Below, piece after piece: positions 40,236 to 52,770 of a stretch of 64,000 nt of DNA. The DNA is from Epinephelus fuscoguttatus (Eukaryota; Chordata; Actinopteri; Perciformes; Serranidae). The position numbers were made by a program, and so were the translations under genes. The notes under the pieces are model-generated. The model was not told where the DNA came from. It ran no database searches and saw nothing but the letters and a program-made list of their open reading frames with translations. The stretch covers positions 25,991,437 through 26,055,436 of the forward strand of contig NC_064763.1 in assembly GCF_011397635.1 (NCBI RefSeq), written 5' to 3'. Positions within the stretch are counted from its first letter, which is position 1. Every line of letters begins with the position of its first letter.

Positions 40236-41661
40236 AATTTTTTTTTTTTTTTACTTACTGTTTCTCTTGTTCAAACCTTTTCCAGACAGAATAGATAAAG
40301 AATTTGATTGTAAAGATCAATTCAAATTCATATTGTAAAATTAGTTGTAAAGATTGCATTATTTAGTGATTTCCACTATATATTTTATTTTAATGTGCTG
40401 TGAAATTCCAGGCTCTACTTTGGGACCACTTATGTTTTAAGTATACATTTTGGAGCATCTTAAAGGTCCAGTGTGTAAGATTTAGGGGGATTTAGTGGCA
40501 TCTAGTAGTGAGGATTGCAGACTGCAACAAGCTGAAACGTTCTTGAGTGTTCATTGTTCAGAAGGTTTATACCGGGAGCCAAATTATCCACAGAGGTCTC
40601 TTCCTCTCCAAAACAAACAGACCAGGTGATTTAAACTAGTAAAAACACAGAGTAGCAGTTTCTTGTTAGTGTTAGTGTTTTTCTAATGCTGTCTGGCAAG
40701 TCGGAGACAGATATTGTGTGTTCACCTTTTTTGTTTGATAACTTAAGATCCGCACATTTAGGAGGATTTTCCTGGTAACTAAATTATCCGCAGAGGTCTC
40801 TTCCTATCCAAAACATACTTTTAAAACACTTGCATTTTTCCGACACTCTCGTTGCAGAGAGGCTGCTAACTGCTGTGGCCAAAGCGAAAACGCGAATGCC
40901 CCTATCTAGAGCCAGTGTTCTCGGCTACTGTAGAAACATGGCAGTGCAACATAGTGATCTCTGTATACAAGGACCTGCTCTGTATATAGATACAAACGGC
41001 TCATTACAAGGTAGAGAAAACACAACAATTATTTTATTTTCAGGTGAGTTTCACTAAAGAAAATACTTCCCTATGTTCCATTTCTGCCAATTTATTATCC
41101 CAAATCCTACACACTTGACCTTTAAACACATTTATTTATATAGTGTCTATTTTTCTTTATTGGTTCCTTTTCTACAGCTCTAAGTTGGGCTGGTAGATTA
41201 ACATGTTCATTTTTTTCCCTCTCTTGTCTGAGCAGTATCAGCAGTCTGGGTAGGAACATCATCCTGACCACCATGCCTGCTGGCACGAAGCTGATCGCGG
41301 GGAACAAACCGGTCAGCTTTGTCACAGCACAGCAGTTCCAGCAGCTTCAGCAGCAAGGACAGGCCACGCAGGTTAGCTTACATTCCACTGTAAAAATATT
41401 GTCAAGATAAGAGGATTATGAATTTATAACACCTGTTCAATCAGAAAATGTTTACGCTGCTTTATGGTCAACTTGAATAAACACAGAGCATCTGGAGGCT
41501 GACTGTCTTTCTCCCTTTAGGTTCGCATCCAGACGGTCCAGGCACAGCAGCTCCAGCAGCACATAGCAACAAGCTCCCCGAAATCTGTCTCCACAGTCGT
41601 AGTCACGACAGCACCTTCGCCCAAATGTGCCCCCGATCCCCCACCTGCACCTCAACAGTGA
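31720..41661 (+). CDS. nfrkb: NFRKB (INO80 complex subunit G), 25 coding exons, 1,278 aa, complete
   Basis: NFRKB (INO80G) is a metazoan-specific INO80 chromatin-remodelling subunit that binds and inhibits the deubiquitinase UCHL5 through its DEUBAD domain. Exons are 31720-31845, 31968-32169, 32275-32402, 32482-32653, 32765-32869, 32960-33033, 33110-33191, 33286-33481, 33595-33706, 33791-33917, 34004-34081, 34173-34249, 34348-34394, 34512-34572, 34665-34839, 34952-35058, 35160-35283, 35684-35763, 35963-36159, 36261-36531, 36616-36795, 37901-38632, 40027-40133, 41236-41371 and 41521-41661. They total 3,837 nt, in frame throughout. DEUBAD is at about residues 40-150 (WREVLSDSQRQHLRQFLPQF), the winged-helix-like domain at about 365-505, a highly conserved block at about 530-660 (FRMHGFESVVGPVKGVFD), and a Ser/Thr/Pro/Gln-rich tail ends with CAPDPPPAPQQ. 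The start MDALTHMLTDPL matches the human MDSLDHMLTDPL. The hairpin motif reads FNF where human has FRF. Confidence 0.96.
32124..32132 (+). other. DEUBAD hairpin tripeptide of NFRKB: FNF in place of FRF
   Basis: Codons TTT-AAC-TTT (residues 95-97) sit in RNFNFGNPLHLAQKQF. The human counterpart is ENFRFGNPLHIAQKLF. In the human protein this hairpin inserts into UCHL5 and blocks ubiquitin binding. The two Phe are kept and the Arg is replaced by Asn. The splice frame around it is secure, because the exon starts at 31,968 in phase 0. Confidence 0.8.
37384..37870. mobile_element. hAT-like MITE in nfrkb intron
   Basis: The left end reads cagtgatgcacggattg. The reverse complement of the right end reads tagtgatgcacggattg, a nearly perfect terminal inverted repeat. 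The flanking 8-mers atctatag (37,376-37,383) and atctgttg (37,871-37,878) agree at 6 of 8 positions, consistent with an aged hAT target-site duplication. The element is about 487 bp. It ends about 30 bp before the acceptor of the 732-nt nfrkb exon, so it may have supplied part of the local splice context. Confidence 0.65.
38701..39052. mobile_element. hAT-like MITE with 8-bp target-site duplication in nfrkb intron
   Basis: The left end is caggggtgcaacgatacaac; the right end reads taagggtgtaaatcacaa in reverse complement. The flanks gttttgac (38,693-38,700) and gttttgtc (39,053-39,060) match at 7 of 8 positions, the length expected for hAT insertions. At about 352 bp with no coding capacity, it is a non-autonomous derivative. 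Confidence 0.75.
40164..40232. repeat. (TA)n microsatellite
   Basis: About 69 bp of alternating T and A is interrupted once (atacatat near 40,192) and followed by a T-rich run to about 40,252. It lies in the nfrkb intron just after the exon at 40027-40133. High length polymorphism and assembly error are likely. Confidence 0.95.
40461..41124. mobile_element. Terminal-inverted-repeat element in nfrkb intron
   Basis: The left end is taaaggtccagtgtgtaaga. The reverse complement of the right end is taaaggtcaagtgtgtagga, matching at 18 of 20 positions, and both ends continue into ttt-gg blocks. The element is about 664 bp. The end sequence resembles a common fish repeat I have seen as AAGGTCCAGTGTGTAAGATT. 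It lies wholly in the last-but-two nfrkb intron. Confidence 0.75.
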
Positions 41662-42469
41662 TCCTATCTCCTCAGTCAGCAATGAATCGTAGGTCCACTG
41701 TATAATATATACGTGCCTGTATGTGTTTGTTGGAGTGCTTGTAGTTCTCAAGCTTTTGCAGGATCTTTTGTTTGTTCTCTCACAAGACACATTGTTACCG
41801 AGTGTAACATGCCTTTATTCTTCCTAAATTGGATGATACCCACATAAGCCAGAAACATGATCGTTCTCTGCAAATGCCACGAGGTTGTTCAGATTAACAC
41901 TTTCTCTACTGAACGGTATTAATCTTTGCAGAGTTACCGCTATTATCAGTATGTTGAAAACTGTCATTATTGCTGAACTACATTCCATCTCTTGAATTAT
42001 ACTCCCCACATTATCATAGCGAAGATATTAAACAGCTTACCAGGCTGTTGACAGCTACAGCCATATTCCAGCAGGTTGCATTTTTTCCATAGAAGTTCTG
42101 GTTTACTTTTTCGTTCATGAGTTTGCACACTTTCAAACCACCAGTACCTAGTTGATATTTCACCTAACCTCCTATAAATTCAAATCACAACTCATTCATT
42201 CATATTAAAATGCAAATTCAAATTGCTATATGACATTAAAAAAGATAATTTCTCTGTCACGTCTTTAAATGTTTGATGTAATGCAGAATTAGCCAATATG
42301 AAGTGAGTGGGGCTTAAGTCTGATTTCTTTGAATGTTTTGACTTGTTGATTTGTGTTTTAATACATTATTTGTTCTCTTATCAGATTACAGTTCATGTAA
42401 CTTGTACTTTTCTGTTTGTAAAATACTTCAAGAAACCATAACAACAGATCATATTTAAACAGATTTGTG
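41662..42469 (+). other. nfrkb 3'UTR / convergent intergenic segment
   Basis: The interval between the nfrkb stop and the tmem45b polyadenylation signal must hold the nfrkb 3'UTR. I saw no perfect AATAAA on the plus strand. ATTAAA variants occur at about 42,028, 42,204 and 42,235. The interval is AT-rich with no coding signal. Confidence 0.5.
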
Positions 42470-42474
42470 TTTTA
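42469..42474 (-). terminator. Probable polyadenylation signal of tmem45b
   Basis: TTTATT on the plus strand (AATAAA on the minus strand) lies about 145 bp past the tmem45b stop codon, next to an A-rich run on the minus strand. It is the first AATAAA encountered downstream of the stop. Confidence 0.45.
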
Positions 42475-42618
42475 TTTTTTTCTCTCTCTTTTTTTTTTTT
42501 TTTTTTACAAAAAAATCTAAAGTACTTTTTACAAAACCACACACTTGGTCTCACAGACCATCAACACAGAAAATGAAATCAAAGTGAAGTAAAATTTGAA
42601 AAGAACTTGCACATGTAT

Positions 42619-44794
<2,176 letters not shown>

Positions 44795-44866
44795 TGTTAG
44801 GCCTAAAAAAACATAAGACATCTGCTTCAGTAAGCAGTAAGACACATCTGACAAACACAGTGTATT

Positions 44867-46174
44867 ATTTTAGCGTTTAGCGTTTGTATTGCTTTAAACT
44901 GGCTTAACCTGTAAGTTAAGGCTGTGTTTGACATGGGCCAGTACTCAACGGTACACAGTACTGACACAGTCTTTGGTGTACCGTGACTTGTTTATGCACA
45001 CCGGCACTTCTTACAAGCTACCACTGCTCTCTCCTACCCTCTCAGTATGAGATTATCTAGGCAATTGAAAATGGCCCTAAATAAACTGCATAACCCAGGG
45101 GGCACTGAGGGCACTAGGTGACTCACCTGTGCATGTTCACAAGTTTTTCTTACTCATATTGCGAAAGCATGACCACCCCCCTACTCTGTCTTACTCTGCC
45201 TCTGATTGGCTTACCCTTATTATCTTACCTGAACCATAGCAATGCCTAAACCTAACCAATCCAACCAAGTAAGGCAACAAGTACGAGCCAGTCAGAGTGA
45301 GAGTAGCGTGGTCATGCCTCCGCCATAGAAAAAAAGAAACTGCTTTTCTCTGTCGGCGGCTAATCTACATACAGAAGCATAATGCACTCACTTCATAAAA
45401 TAAAATATTTGCCCAGTTTTTCTGAAGTAATGAGATTATTATCTCAGAATTCTGAATTAAATGTTTTTCATGTTAATAAAAAATAATCTGGTTAATTCAG
45501 AAAAATTAGCAGAATTTTTTCCATGAAAACTTTTCAGAGAATTTTGAGATAATCCTGTTAATTCAGAAAAACAAAAGTTTTTTTTTCCTCAAGTGAATAC
45601 ATTACACTTCCATATCGAAGTAACGTAACATTACAAAAAGAAATTACAAAAAGAATATGAACAGAGTCAGAAAATGACATTACAGCGCTCCAAAAGTCAA
45701 ATCCTATGTTACTAAATGCAGGCCAGGAGCAGCGAGCTAACCTTACATACACCAACATGTGAATAAGGGGAGTACTGGCACTTTTTTAGTTTCCTCGTGG
45801 AGCATGGGGTTAAAGTCCAAGCTTGTTGCATTATTTTATGGCGTTTTGAGCCACATAATGATCACAAGCAATATAGTGTCATTAGCTGTAAAAGGACTAA
45901 AAAGAGCAGCTGACAACAAAATACCCACAATGATGGATGGTAGATTGCTTGCATATAAAATACAGTTACATAACCAATTCATGATCACAATGTACAAACA
46001 ATACTTGATGAACTAATAAATACTTTGTTCTTTTGAGCCACAATAGCAGCCTTGTCTCATACTAGTACTGTAAGTTTCATGTCATATTATTCTCACTAAA
46101 TCCTGAGATGCAGTGTCGGCAAAGATCTACTATACAATGAAAATGAGGAGTCATTGATAACTTGGTACTATACT
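44867..46174. repeat. Duplicated unit, copy A
   Basis: About 1.31 kb, starting attttagcg and ending ggtactatact, is nearly identical to copy B at 47,376-49,845 once the 1,172-bp insertion and duplicated TA in copy B are removed. Differences are scattered substitutions and short indels, so the duplication is recent. Paired frames such as MLVYVRLARCSWPAFSN on the minus strand occur in both copies but look like chance frames. Confidence 0.9.
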
Positions 46175-47375
46175 CAGTGGTCGAATTTTTAATAATTAAT
46201 AATTTTTAACAAGGGGGATGCAATGGAGCTTTGATTTTTTTTGCGTGCACACATAATCAAATACGACTGCACAGATGTGCAAAATTAATCAGGATAAAGA
46301 AAAATGGCATGACCTATACCTGCTGCCTTAAAAAAAAAAACAAATAATGCAGTAGTATTGCTATTGCAGTACAGACCAAAAACATTTTAGACTATAAATA
46401 TGAGTAGTTCTGAAATAGCTGTGAAAATTAATCTTAGAGTCACTCTTATCCTATAGGCATTTCCTTAGCCAGTTATAATTTCTCCTTACCTGTGAAGCCT
46501 TGGGCTGATAATTGGTGCTGCTGTCAGGTCCCTGTCCTGATACCTTCCTGGTTTCTCCCTGACCCTCTTCTATCTATTGCATTAATATAGATAATAAATG
46601 TGCAAAGCAAAATTCATAAATACACAGTCACTTTTATGCTCTAGATATTTTCTCTCAGCCAGTTATAATCTCTCCTATGAAGACCCTGCATGATCATCCT
46701 TGCTGGCCTCTGGTCCACTGTCTCGTCCCTGACCCTGCTCTTTATATTGTGGCAAGAAAGATTAAAAAATATGTGCAAAGCAAGTGAGCACAAGTTCTTA
46801 TAAAGGAGGAGTGGGTTTTTTCCTAGCATGAAACTAGCTAGCAAGCGATGTAACATAGGTAACAATAACATTAGTATTCTTGTTAACTAGCTTAACTTGA
46901 TATATTGGCATCTATTAATAAGTCATCATTTAGCTAACATTAACTACATGCAAAAGCATTACTCAACTTACACGGTTTGTTTGGAAGAAACTGTGCAAGG
47001 TTTTTTGCTTCTTGCTGGCTGCTTTGCTGAACATAGTTAACACAGAGGTACTGCCCAGGGGCACACTTCTCGTCTGTGTGCAATTGATAACAACATGACA
47101 GCGTGCGTCTGCCGCCTGGCGCCGCCTACTCATGGTGCATTTAAAGACGGCTCGGAAAAACACGTTACCACATGTTAAAAACGAATTGAACGGTTGTAAC
47201 GGCTGTAAAAAGTGCGGGGGACAGCGGGCACAGATACGGGAAGTGCGGGGGACATGCCCCCCCCCCTTCAGATTACGTCCGTGCCTGCACACATAGATTC
47301 TAGATTAACAAGGGGGATGTTTTTTGGTCAATTTTCTAACAAAGGGGATGGCATCCGCCCTCGATTCGAACACTG
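46175..47375 (-). mobile_element. hAT-like element, degenerate, with remnant transposase first exon
   Basis: The ends are cagtggtcgaat and, in reverse complement, cagtgttcgaat, an 11 of 12 terminal match typical of hAT-like termini. Just inside both ends is TTAACAAGGGGGATG or its inverted copy. On the minus strand, 47,034 down to 46,972 reads MFSKAASKKQKTLHSFF followed by four residues and a GTAAGT donor. This resembles the basic KKQ-TL-SFF start of TTF/hAT-type transposases. The centre carries a diverged internal repeat (AGCCAGTTATAAT, twice). No 8-bp target duplication is visible. Length is about 1.2 kb. Confidence 0.6.
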
Positions 47376-47480
47376 ATTTTAGCTCAACGTTTGTATTGCT
47401 TTGAACTGGCTTAACCTGTAAGTTAAGGCTGTTTTTGACATAGGCCGGTACTCAACGGTACCGACACAGTCTTTGGTGTA

Positions 47481-48650
47481 GGGGAGAGCAGGTACAGTTG
47501 TAACACAGGACGGTTGTAACACCTCAAATTCCTCCAATCAGAAACAAGCTAGAGTGATGATACTCACTCAGTACATGCTCGGTTAGATTGTCTTCTTGCC
47601 TGCAAAAAAGGAGCCAAATCTGCAGCACTCAGAGGAATTTATCTACAGAAGTGTGTTTTTGAGGTAAAATTTTGATTTTTCTATCAGATGTATTTTTTGG
47701 ATAGTCATGAGATCAAATATCTAAGAATTCAAACAGTTGTTACTGAATTCACTGTTTTGTAAGCTAAAAATAGAAATGGCTAACATGTGTCAAGTTAGCA
47801 GTCAAGCTCTATAGCATGAGGGAGAAACATGGCTGGTGACACAGGAACAGTTGTAACGCCTTGTTACAACTGTCCCTGTGTCATGGGGTGTTCACACTTT
47901 CTGATGCACAAAAGCTAACGTTAGCTAGCATAACATCAGCTAACTAAATAACATCACGACAGCTAGCCAAACGGGAATGGTGAAATGTGATTGGTTGATG
48001 CTTCATCGTGTCATTGAAGCACAGAATAAAGTTGAGGCCAGCTTATTAGCTTATTACTAGCTTAGGCTGGCTTATTTGTACACATGTAGCGACAAGTGTC
48101 AGGCGTCAGAAGCAGAGCTCCATGTCACCGGCTTCTATTGACAATTAATTATAGCCTGTCGCCTTGTAGCCGGAGTGTGAATGCCTTCACAAGCCATGTT
48201 GCTAGCCATAAGCATGTTATATCAGATAAAGACATTTCTTGCTTTACAATTTGACTGAATTTTTTTAAGATGTAATATGAAAGAGGTAACCATTATCTTA
48301 ATTTTAACTAATTAACAATACCAATAACATAAATGCTAATAAATATTTACCCTTTTGAATATTGTTGATTAATTATTTATTTCTTAATTATGTAGCCTTG
48401 TAGGCATGTTACAACCGCCCCTGGCATGTGTTACAACTGTCCCTGTACACTGGGACGGTTGTAACATTGGAGTCACTGTCTTTATATGAATTTTGCAACC
48501 TGAAAATAATTCTTAAAAGCACTTTCATACATTGTTTCTGTAGTTGACACCTTAAAGTTTTTAATATAGCAAATTGGCTGTTCCAGTGTAAACGGTTTCT
48601 GATTTATTGGGAAAATTGCTAAAAGTGTTACAATTGTCCCTGGTCTCCCC
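47481..48650. mobile_element. 1,170-bp DNA transposon with TA target-site duplication
   Basis: Copy A provides the empty site (ggtg-TA-ccgtgac); copy B reads ggtg-TA, element, TA-ctgtgac. The left terminus begins ggggagagcaggtacagttg and the right terminus in reverse complement begins ggggagaccagggacaattg. Both continue taacac, giving 23 matches of 26. The motif ggacagttgtaac (or its complement) recurs internally near 47,513, 47,850, 48,410-48,440 and 48,460, as expected for repeated transposase-binding sites. No transposase frame is present, so it is non-autonomous. The TA duplication fits Tc1/mariner- or ISL2EU-like groups; the superfamily is not settled. Confidence 0.88.
47838..47882. repeat. 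Internal palindrome made of the transposon terminal motif
   Basis: The left arm gacacaggaacagttgtaac and the reverse complement of the right arm gacacagggacagttgtaac are 20 bp long, differ at one position, and are separated by the five-base loop gcctt. The arm contains the same GGACAGTTGTAAC core found at both termini of the surrounding element. Confidence 0.9.
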
Positions 48651-50447
48651 TACTGTGACTTGTTTATGCACACCAGCACTTCTCACAAGCTACCACTGCT
48701 CTCTCCTACCCTCTCAGTATGAGATTATCTAGGCAATTGAAAATGGCCCTAAATAAACTGCATAACCCAGGGGGCACTGAGGGCACTAGGTGACTCACCT
48801 GTGCATGTTCACAAGTTCTTTTTACTCATATTGCGAAAGCATGACCACCCCTACTCTGTCTTACTCTGCCTCTGATTGGCTTACCCTTATTATCTTACCT
48901 GAACCCTAGCAATGCCTAAACCTAACCAATCCAACCAAGTAAGGCAACAAGTACGAGCCAGTCAGAGTGAGAGTAGTGTGGTCATGCCTCCGCCATAGAA
49001 AAAAGAAATTGCTTTTCTCTGTCGGCGGCTAATCTACATACAGAAGCGTAATGCACTCACTTAATAAAATATTTGCCCAGTTTTTCTGAAATAATGAGAT
49101 TATTATCTCAGAATTCTGAATGAAATGTTTTTCGTGTTTTTCGTTAATAAAAATAATCTGGTTAATTCAGAGAAATGAGCAGAATTTTTTCCATGAAAAC
49201 TTTTCTGAGAATTTTGAGATAATCCTGTTAATTCAGAAAAACAGAACTTTTTTTTTTCTTCAAGTGAATACATTACACTTCCATATCGAAGTAACGTAAC
49301 ATTACAAAAAGAAATTACAAAAAGAATATGAACAGAGTCAGAAAATGACATTACAGCGCTCCGAAAGTCAAATCCTATGTTACTAAATGCAGGCCAGGAG
49401 CAGCGAGCTAACCTTACATACACCAACATGTGAATAAGGGGAGTACTGGCACTTTTTTAGTTTCCTCGTGGAGCATGGGGTTAAAGTCCAAGCTTGTTGC
49501 ATTATTTTATGGCGTTTTGAGCCACATAATGATCACAAGCAATACAGTATCATTAGCTGTAAAAAGACTAAAAAGAGCAGCTGACAACAAGATACCCACA
49601 ATGATGGACGGTAGATTGCTTGCATATAAAATACAGTTACATAACCAATTCATGATCACAATGTACAAACAATACTTGATGTACTAATTAATACACTGTT
49701 CTTTTGAGCCACAATAGCAGCCTTGTCTCATACTAGTACTGTAAGTTTCATGTCACATTATTCTCACTAAATCCTGAGATGCAGTGTCGGCAAAGATCTA
49801 CTATACAGTGGAAATGAGGAGTCATTGATAACTTGGTACTATACTGCATTTTACCTGATCAGGTAGGTCTGTAGAAAATGCCCTTTGTGCCAGATGAGAG
49901 CTGCTCATTTGTCTTGCAAAACAGGAATTCAAATCAAACAGGGCTGTTTAGTCAGTGAACATGTTGGCCACCTAAGGTTTTTAAAACTCACCAAAGCAAT
50001 CTGCACTCATTTAAGTGTTCCTGATGAAATATGAAATACTGAGCAGTGTGCTGTCAATATAATTTTACCACTGTTCATGTGACTTAAAAACAAAACACAT
50101 TATTATAGCATGGTCCCTCTTAAGGTGGCGCATGAGGGCTTTTTGTTGTTGTTCTGTTAGACGAGTTTTTCTTGACTAGCCCTGTTTTACCAGGTGAGAC
50201 TACACACAATGATTCTGCACATTTCTTCCTTCATTCACACTTAACACACTCTCACACAGATGATCCCAACTGATTGATTGTAAGATTGTAGAGAAAAAGA
50301 AAAATTATCAAGATCATCTCTATATAGCTCAGCTCATCAAAAGCACACTATAGGTAAGCTGTTGCAGAACAGCCTCGACACATTCTACATTTGAAAATGA
50401 GTCTTTCCTATCACACTTATAAAAGATAGCTAACAGAACGTACGTAC

Positions 50448-50520
50448 CTTATTCTCTGCTGCTGATTCCCAAAGGCTCAGGAGAGACTCTGTAAATCTGT
50501 GAATCTTGGCAGCTGTTAGA
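50448..50520 (-). other. tmem45b: Probable 5'UTR exon of tmem45b
   Basis: On the minus strand the sequence agcagcagagaataag is followed by GTACGT, a good donor, at 50,447/50,448. It lies upstream of the tmem45b acceptor at 44,803, with no other obvious partner. The 5' limit is arbitrary and coding potential is absent. Confidence 0.35.
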
Positions 50521-50999
50521 CTGAGAGCACTCTGGTCTGTGTAAACTGTGCACACCTGTTGTCTGCACTACTAACCTGTGTTGACATCATCACAAAGCCC
50601 CACCCATCATTTGCATTGGTTTCTGTGACCAAGGTAGGGACATCCTCCTGGGATACAGCTGTGACATTCAGGCAGATGAACAATACCCAACTAAAGATCA
50701 TGTTGTTTATTCAGATATTAGATACACATACCGTTGACGTGTTAATATTATAATATTAATATCATATTTCATAATGTAGAGCAAATATACTTAGAAGCAC
50801 AGCAAACTGTGAACAACAAATCTGTCATTTATTTTTTGCTTTTATTACCTTAAATTAGTCTAAAACAGTGATGCCAAAATGAGAAGTTAGTCATACAATT
50901 TAGTTAATATATAAGCTCAGATACAATCTGTGTGCAGAAGGAGAGGCAGCTGCAGGGCCTTCCGGTTTCAATGAACTTTGCACCCGCTTTCAATAAATC

Positions 51000-51005
51000 T
51001 TTATT
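51000..51005 (-). terminator. Probable polyadenylation signal of gng8
   Basis: TTTATT on the plus strand reads AATAAA on the minus strand, in the context cggcAATAAAg, about 147 bp downstream of the gng8 stop codon. Confidence 0.5.
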
Positions 51006-51151
51006 GCCGTCATTATCACATTCACATGATCGTCATTCCTCAGGTAAAGTTGGTCACCTCAATTACAAAACTGAATTCCTCATTGTGTTTGTTATGTAAA
51101 CTGAAATTTAATTCACAAATTAAAAAGCTGGAAGTGTAGATGTGTAGGCTG

Positions 51152-51757
51152 TTACAGAATTACACAAAATAGTTTCTTCTCTCGAAACGGGTTCTCTGAG
51201 GAAGGCACTGGTGTCACCAGGGGGTCCTCTTTGGCGTGAGCTTCACAGTAAGCCATCAGGTCAGCTGCTGCTTTGGATATCTGTATGAAGATATTGTGAT
51301 TGTGTGTGTGTGAGTTATTTCTTATTTATTTTTTTACCATTGATTAAAACACCTGAAGAACGGCGTCCTTCCTGCATCACTCAAAAGTGAAATTTGATGT
51401 AATTTATGGAAAAGGAGCCTATTATTTTTTTTTTATTGAAAGGGTCGGATTGCTCAACAAATGGTGATTGATTTGGTAAATGATGATCTACCTGTTGGAA
51501 ACTGATTGATATTAGACATGCTCAAGTTTAAAATTAGATGTTAATCTAACTATACACAAGCGTAAATCTCTTTTGAGACACAGAAAAGTTCAGTCACCAA
51601 CACTCCATATTAAAACTCAGGATCTGTTGCTATTATTATTGGCTGCGTGTATGTCTATAATATGCCGACTCACCATCATCCTCTCTATGTTGACCTCCAG
51701 TTTCAGTTGTTCTACCGTCTTCCGAGCATCTGCGATCTTCGCCATGTTGTTAGACAT
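51152..51757 (-). CDS. gng8: G-protein gamma subunit 8, 2 coding exons, 70 aa, complete
   Basis: This encodes the gamma subunit of a heterotrimeric G protein. It pairs with G-beta and is membrane-anchored by prenylation. Coding exons are 51674-51757 (28 codons, ends ERMM) and 51152-51280 (42 codons plus stop), joined at a GTGAGT donor, the usual place for this family. The N-terminus [20 protein letters not shown] is almost identical to human GNG8 ([20 protein letters not shown]). The C-terminal half keeps EDPLVTPVP and ENPFREKK. The last four residues are CVIL, a CAAX box whose terminal Leu predicts geranylgeranylation. The C-terminal half is somewhat GNG2-like ([18 protein letters not shown]), so a gng2/gng8-type duplicate is the main alternative. 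A short 5'UTR piece (51,758-51,787) precedes the ATG in the same exon. Confidence 0.93.
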
Positions 51758-52515
51758 CCTGTCCTCTTCCCACCAAAGTCAACCAACCTGGAGCAAACCA
51801 TAAAATGTTGAGTTATCACACAAGAAATAACAGTATGCAACACTGACAAAGAAAGTGGCATAAAAAAATAAAATACAAACATGCTTTCACTTCTAAAGTG
51901 CACACACAGCAACACATCACATGGCAATTCACTGAAGGTGTGTCATGGGTAGAGTCTGTTTCAATTTGCTTGTTAATTCTGCTCCCTGGGTCTCAGCTGC
52001 AAGTGGCACAGGGAGGGTCTCAAAGGAGGAGGGCGGAGAGGGAGGGGAGGCAGAGCAGCATCCCCAGGGGAGGGCATCCGCTAGCTGAGAATGTAAATAC
52101 ACCTAACACTGACTTGTTGCTCTTTCAGAATGGTTTATCATAAACTGCAGATGTAGGGAGTTATAATAATGCTTTTAATCTGCTGCTATTATGTTGCTGA
52201 GGTGCTGCCAAATACTGATGCAAGAGATCAATCTTACATTACTCTTAGAAGTGAATGAAAAGCAACATTAGTCAACTACAGAAGACCCTCTTTGTTTATT
52301 GTGCCAGTGTCTGTGAGTGTGAAATTAATTTGTCACCATCATATTAATACAAATTATTTGTAATGCAAATCATACTTGTGACATATGCCACCAATATCAG
52401 CACATACATGTAGAGATATATACTTGGATATAATATAAGCAGTTTTGAAGAATCTGAACCAAAAATTGACATTTTCCAAGATTTATCCAAACATAATAAT
52501 TACAGCATCACTCAC

Positions 52516-52770
52516 CACAACACCAACAGCAACTGCCAGGCTCCTGGAAGGAAAGTCCGCTTGTCTTCAACGGGGTCCTCCACACCAACTTACAGTACAA
52601 ATGAAGTGAGATTAATGACAAAGATGAGGAGGGAGGCTTCAGTAGGTTCCCTCCTTCAGTAACTAGCTGTGGTTCTGCCCCCAGGATGGGCTCCGTGCAG
52701 CAGTTAAAGGCAACATGTGGTGTGACCTTCATCTCTAGAGTCTCTATCATTCGCTCACCTGAGATGATAG
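52516..52770 (-). other. Possible upstream 5'UTR exon of gng8
   Basis: On the minus strand a good donor (GTTGTG|GTGAGTGATG) ends at 52,516. The stretch above it is GC-richer than its surroundings. It would splice to the acceptor at 51,788 in front of the gng8 ATG. The 5' limit is a guess. Confidence 0.35.

Larger units (their letters stand above)
47376..49845. repeat. Duplicated unit, copy B (interrupted by a transposon)
   Basis: It is homologous to copy A from attttagc to ggtactatact, with the insertion at 47,481-48,650 breaking it after ctttggtgta. Copy A shows the uninterrupted site ctttggtgtaccgtgactt, which acts as a natural empty-site reference. Orientation is the same as copy A. Confidence 0.9.
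44803..50447 (-). other. tmem45b first intron (about 5.6 kb) filled with duplicated and transposon-derived DNA
   Basis: Between the acceptor at 44,803 and the probable donor at 50,448 there is no coding exon. The content is unit A (44,867-46,174), a hAT-like element (46,175-47,375), unit B (47,376-49,845) split by a second element (47,481-48,650), and about 600 bp of unremarkable AT-rich sequence. Open frames here are not protein-like, apart from one short transposase remnant. Confidence 0.7.

Noticed and set aside
40830-41057. Plus-strand 75-codon frame in an nfrkb intron
   Set aside because: It falls entirely inside the TAAAGGTC terminal-inverted-repeat element.
45558-45758. Minus-strand frame (MLVYVRLARCSWPAFSN...) repeated in copy B at 49,103-49,429
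   Set aside because: It appears twice only because the DNA is duplicated. The sequence is low-complexity (aattcagaaaa repeats), has no splice or family support, and its C-terminus differs by frameshift between copies.
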